From: Strigomonas culicis
Lineage: Eukaryota > Euglenozoa > Kinetoplastea > Trypanosomatida > Trypanosomatidae
Assembly: GCA_000482145.1 (NCBI GenBank)
Contig: AUXH01000001.1
Location: 62,001 to 126,000, forward strand
DNA: 64,000 bases
Direction: 5' to 3'
Positions 61,750-64,000 of the stretch are shown here, piece by piece. The translations under genes were made by a program, and so were the position numbers. The first letter of the stretch is position 1, and every line of letters begins with the position of its first letter. Below the pieces are notes generated by a model. It saw only the letters and a program-made list of their open reading frames with translations. It was not told where the DNA came from and did no database searches.

Positions 61750-64000
61750 ATGGAAGGAGCTGTGCCTCGGGCCAACCTTAAACAAACGCGCCTCGATTTC
61801 TTCTTCTCTCAAGCATCGGCAGGTAGAAAGAAGAATAACGATGAGGTACCTAATCCGCCATCGCCCATCGCATCCTCTACGTCAACGGCGACGACGATCA
61901 TCGACGATGTGGACGACAAGACGGAAGACCTCGCACCCACTCAGAAGGATAACGTTATTTCCTTAGCCTCCTCCTCTGCTGCGTCGACGGTAAGAACAGA
62001 AGCGGATACTACCAGCAGCGGGAAAGGCAGCGCATCGACCATTTCGTATCATCTGCCAGATGATCTGCTCACGACGGCAAGCCAGGCAACGCCGCGCGAC
62101 ACCGATGGACGCCATCCCCTCGACAAGTCCGCTCGCTTCACGTTTTGCCTGTCGCCGCCGCTGACGCCGTGGGAGCGAGAAAAGAAGTACCGCTACGCGC
62201 ATTACGGCCAGCGCTGTGTGCTTTTTCCCTGGACAACCTTTCCGGATACCGCGCGCGGTGCGACAAACAGCCGGTGGGAGCTCCTACGCAGTCTTATTGC
62301 GGCGGATCGCTCGACCCACACGCAGCAGCTGCAGCACTTTCTGGCGTCGTTGCTGCTGCACCTGCCCCCGGCGGAGGCGCGCGCAACCCACACCTTCGCG
62401 GCGCTGCGGCACGTCCTCGATGAACAGCTGACCGCGTCCGAGCGGCAGCATTTTTTCGACGCGGTGTTTCCGTGGATGAAACGCGCCGTGCTGCGCGGTC
62501 CGCGGCTGTTCACCGCCGACGCGGCAGCGGGCATGGCCGCGCCGACGGAAGGAAAGGCGCCGCGGACGCTTTTTATTCTGCCGCAACAAGAAAACAGTCG
62601 TGTGCGACTGAATGAAGGGGAGGTCGTGACGCTCATGTGCTGCTGCTTCTTCTCGCTCTTCCCCGGCCGCTTTTACAAGATGCACCGCGGGTGGCGCCAC
62701 ACGCGCCACGCCACCGATGGTGACAACAGCTCCCCGGTGGAGGATGACACGGCGCGCGCGGACGCGGCGTATGACGCGGAGGTCGCCGCCGTCTCAAGGC
62801 ACTTGCATCACTGCAACTTTGAGTCGCTCTTTTGCCTCGGTGGTGGCGCGGACGCGCAGGCACACAAGACGCACCGCAGCCCGCTGCGTGATTTTTTCTT
62901 CCCCACGAGGCGTGGCGGTGAGGGTGCCGGTGGGGAAGGTGGCACGGAGGGGCGGCCAGCGACCGCAGCCCGACACAGCGCGGTCGTGGATGAGCGTCAG
63001 GCATCCATCTACGCCAAGATACGGTGCCTGCTGGAGTACTACTTCCAGGCCTACGAGGCCGCTGAAGCAAGGGCGCAACAAGAATCAGGCGGGGGGACGG
63101 AGACAGTCGCGATGGAAATCCTGCGGGTCTGCTACCGCCAATTTCCCTCTTTCGAGACGAGCCCACACCCACTGCAGCCGATACACCTCTTCCCGCATCC
63201 GCTGTTCACGCCCCCGACCGCGAGGGGCGTCGAGGCGCAGGGCGAAGGGACGATCGAGGGGGACGTGGGTGCGCTGGAGGTAGACTTCGCCAACCGCGTC
63301 CTCGGCGGCGGCGTGCTGTCACGCGGGTGTGTACAGGAAGAAATCCGCTTCGTCCTGTCACCGCCGCTGCTGCTCACGCGGCTGTGCTGCGAGGCGATGG
63401 TGGAGGACGAGGTCGTCTTTATCTCCGGCGCGGGCCGGCGCTACGCGGAGACGGCCGGCTATGCGTCTAGCTTTCGGTTTGTCCGTCCGCGCCGGGCGGC
63501 GCCGAGCGGTGCGCACCACGACAGCATCGTGGCGATGGACGCCTACAACTTCAACTGGAATAAGACGCGGGCGCACGAAGACGTCTTCCTGACGGCGGCG
63601 TTCGGCCACGGCCAGTATCTCGCAAGCGCCATCCGGCGCGAGCTGCACAAGTGCTTCGTGGCCTTTCACGGGACGGATCATTACAACTTTCTGCCCGCGC
63701 CGTCCGCCGTGCCGATGGTCGACTTGGTTCATCGCGGCGCGGTGGCGACCGGCAACTGGGGCTGCGGCGCCTACGGCGGGGATGTGCAGTTGAAGCTGCT
63801 GCTGCAGTGGCTGGCTGCTTCCGTCGCGGGGCGGCCCGTGCACTACTACATCTACGACCGCGTGGAGCTCCTTGACGCGCAGCCGCGGCGACCGCGCACG
63901 TCTTGCTATGTGTTTGAGGATGTGCGTCAAAAGGTGACGGTCGAGAGGTGGACCGTGGGCGACCTGTACAATGTTCTGCTCTTGTATAACTCGTTTATTG
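61750..64000 (+). CDS. PARG: Poly(ADP-ribose) glycohydrolase, 3' end beyond the window
   Basis: A frame of 750 codons is open at the right edge, so the protein is longer. It hydrolyses poly(ADP-ribose) chains made after DNA damage. The catalytic signature is clear: DFANRVLGGGVLSRGCVQEE, with the tandem catalytic glutamates E530 and E531, followed by IRFVLSPPLLLTRL. Also matching are YAETAGYASSFRF and TGNWGCGAYGGDVQLKLLLQ. The helical PARG domain precedes it (about 165-470, with TLMCCCFFSLFPGRF). At the N-terminus Q12-x2-L15-x2-F18-F19 is a canonical PIP box for binding PCNA. Residues 20-120 are polar and disordered. An insert near 335-400 (Gly-rich) is extra to the family. The protein is probably nuclear. 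The start is the first ATG after the uORF. Confidence 0.95.
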   Translation, partial: MEGAVPRANLKQTRLDFFFSQASAGRKKNNDEVPNPPSPIASSTSTATTIIDDVDDKTEDLAPTQKDNVISLASSSAASTVRTEADTTSSGKGSASTISYHLPDDLLTTASQATPRDTDGRHPLDKSARFTFCLSPPLTPWEREKKYRYAHYGQRCVLFPWTTFPDTARGATNSRWELLRSLIAADRSTHTQQLQHFLASLLLHLPPAEARATHTFAALRHVLDEQLTASERQHFFDAVFPWMKRAVLRGPRLFTADAAAGMAAPTEGKAPRTLFILPQQENSRVRLNEGEVVTLMCCCFFSLFPGRFYKMHRGWRHTRHATDGDNSSPVEDDTARADAAYDAEVAAVSRHLHHCNFESLFCLGGGADAQAHKTHRSPLRDFFFPTRRGGEGAGGEGGTEGRPATAARHSAVVDERQASIYAKIRCLLEYYFQAYEAAEARAQQESGGGTETVAMEILRVCYRQFPSFETSPHPLQPIHLFPHPLFTPPTARGVEAQGEGTIEGDVGALEVDFANRVLGGGVLSRGCVQEEIRFVLSPPLLLTRLCCEAMVEDEVVFISGAGRRYAETAGYASSFRFVRPRRAAPSGAHHDSIVAMDAYNFNWNKTRAHEDVFLTAAFGHGQYLASAIRRELHKCFVAFHGTDHYNFLPAPSAVPMVDLVHRGAVATGNWGCGAYGGDVQLKLLLQWLAASVAGRPVHYYIYDRVELLDAQPRRPRTSCYVFEDVRQKVTVERWTVGDLYNVLLLYNSFI

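Overview
The window looks like part of a kinetoplastid (most likely trypanosomatid) nuclear chromosome. All 23 intact or open genes, and a broken one at the left edge, lie on the + strand as intronless reading frames. Coding sequence is GC-rich with strong G/C at third codon positions; spacers are AT-rich and full of poly-T and poly-A. Nearly every gene is preceded by a polypyrimidine tract and a downstream AG, as expected for polycistronic transcription with spliced-leader trans-splicing. The gene content agrees: two adjacent kinetoplast-type DNA ligases, a flagellar dynein assembly factor (DNAAF1), and several proteins with mitochondrial presequences. I cannot name the genus from sequence alone.

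Layout. 1-13.9 kb: end of an unknown gene, a RING-H2/coiled-coil protein, a beta-helix protein, a 1464-residue orphan, a mitochondrial-type J-protein, and DNAAF1. 13.9-26 kb: a 2727-residue multi-BRCT protein, a cytosolic HSP70 ending in EDVD, and an SGNH esterase (IAH1-like). 26-35.4 kb: NOL10/Enp2, a 1227-residue protein with a split FYVE finger, and a 2.25-kb AT-rich spacer with no gene. 35.4-46.2 kb: a second J-protein of the same architecture, a divergent PROPPIN (Atg18/WIPI) propeller, aminopeptidase P, and a JMJD7-like oxygenase. 46.5-55 kb: a UTP5/WDR43-like SSU-processome protein, a tail-anchored orphan, a candidate mitoribosomal mS38, and a mitochondrial orphan. 55-64 kb: tandem kDNA ligases, a thioredoxin-fold mitochondrial protein, and a poly(ADP-ribose) glycohydrolase (PARG) that runs off the right edge.

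Neighbours in such clusters are transcribed together but are not functional operons. Some themes still recur: ribosome biogenesis (NOL10, UTP5-like), mitochondrial or kDNA maintenance (two ligases, two J-proteins, mS38 candidate, thioredoxin-like protein), and genome stability (RING/coiled-coil, multi-BRCT, PARG with a PCNA-binding PIP box).

Starts were set at the first ATG after the inferred splice acceptor. This trims several longer frames (those at 1904, 9155, 25092, 35381, 38489, 41871 and 57517). I found no rRNA, tRNA, CRISPR or transposase genes. The clearest points for follow-up are the PIP box on PARG, two leaders with upstream ATGs (one a bare ATG-TAG), the split FYVE finger, the PROPPIN lacking its lipid-binding motif in the canonical position, and the membrane-associated J-protein pair.
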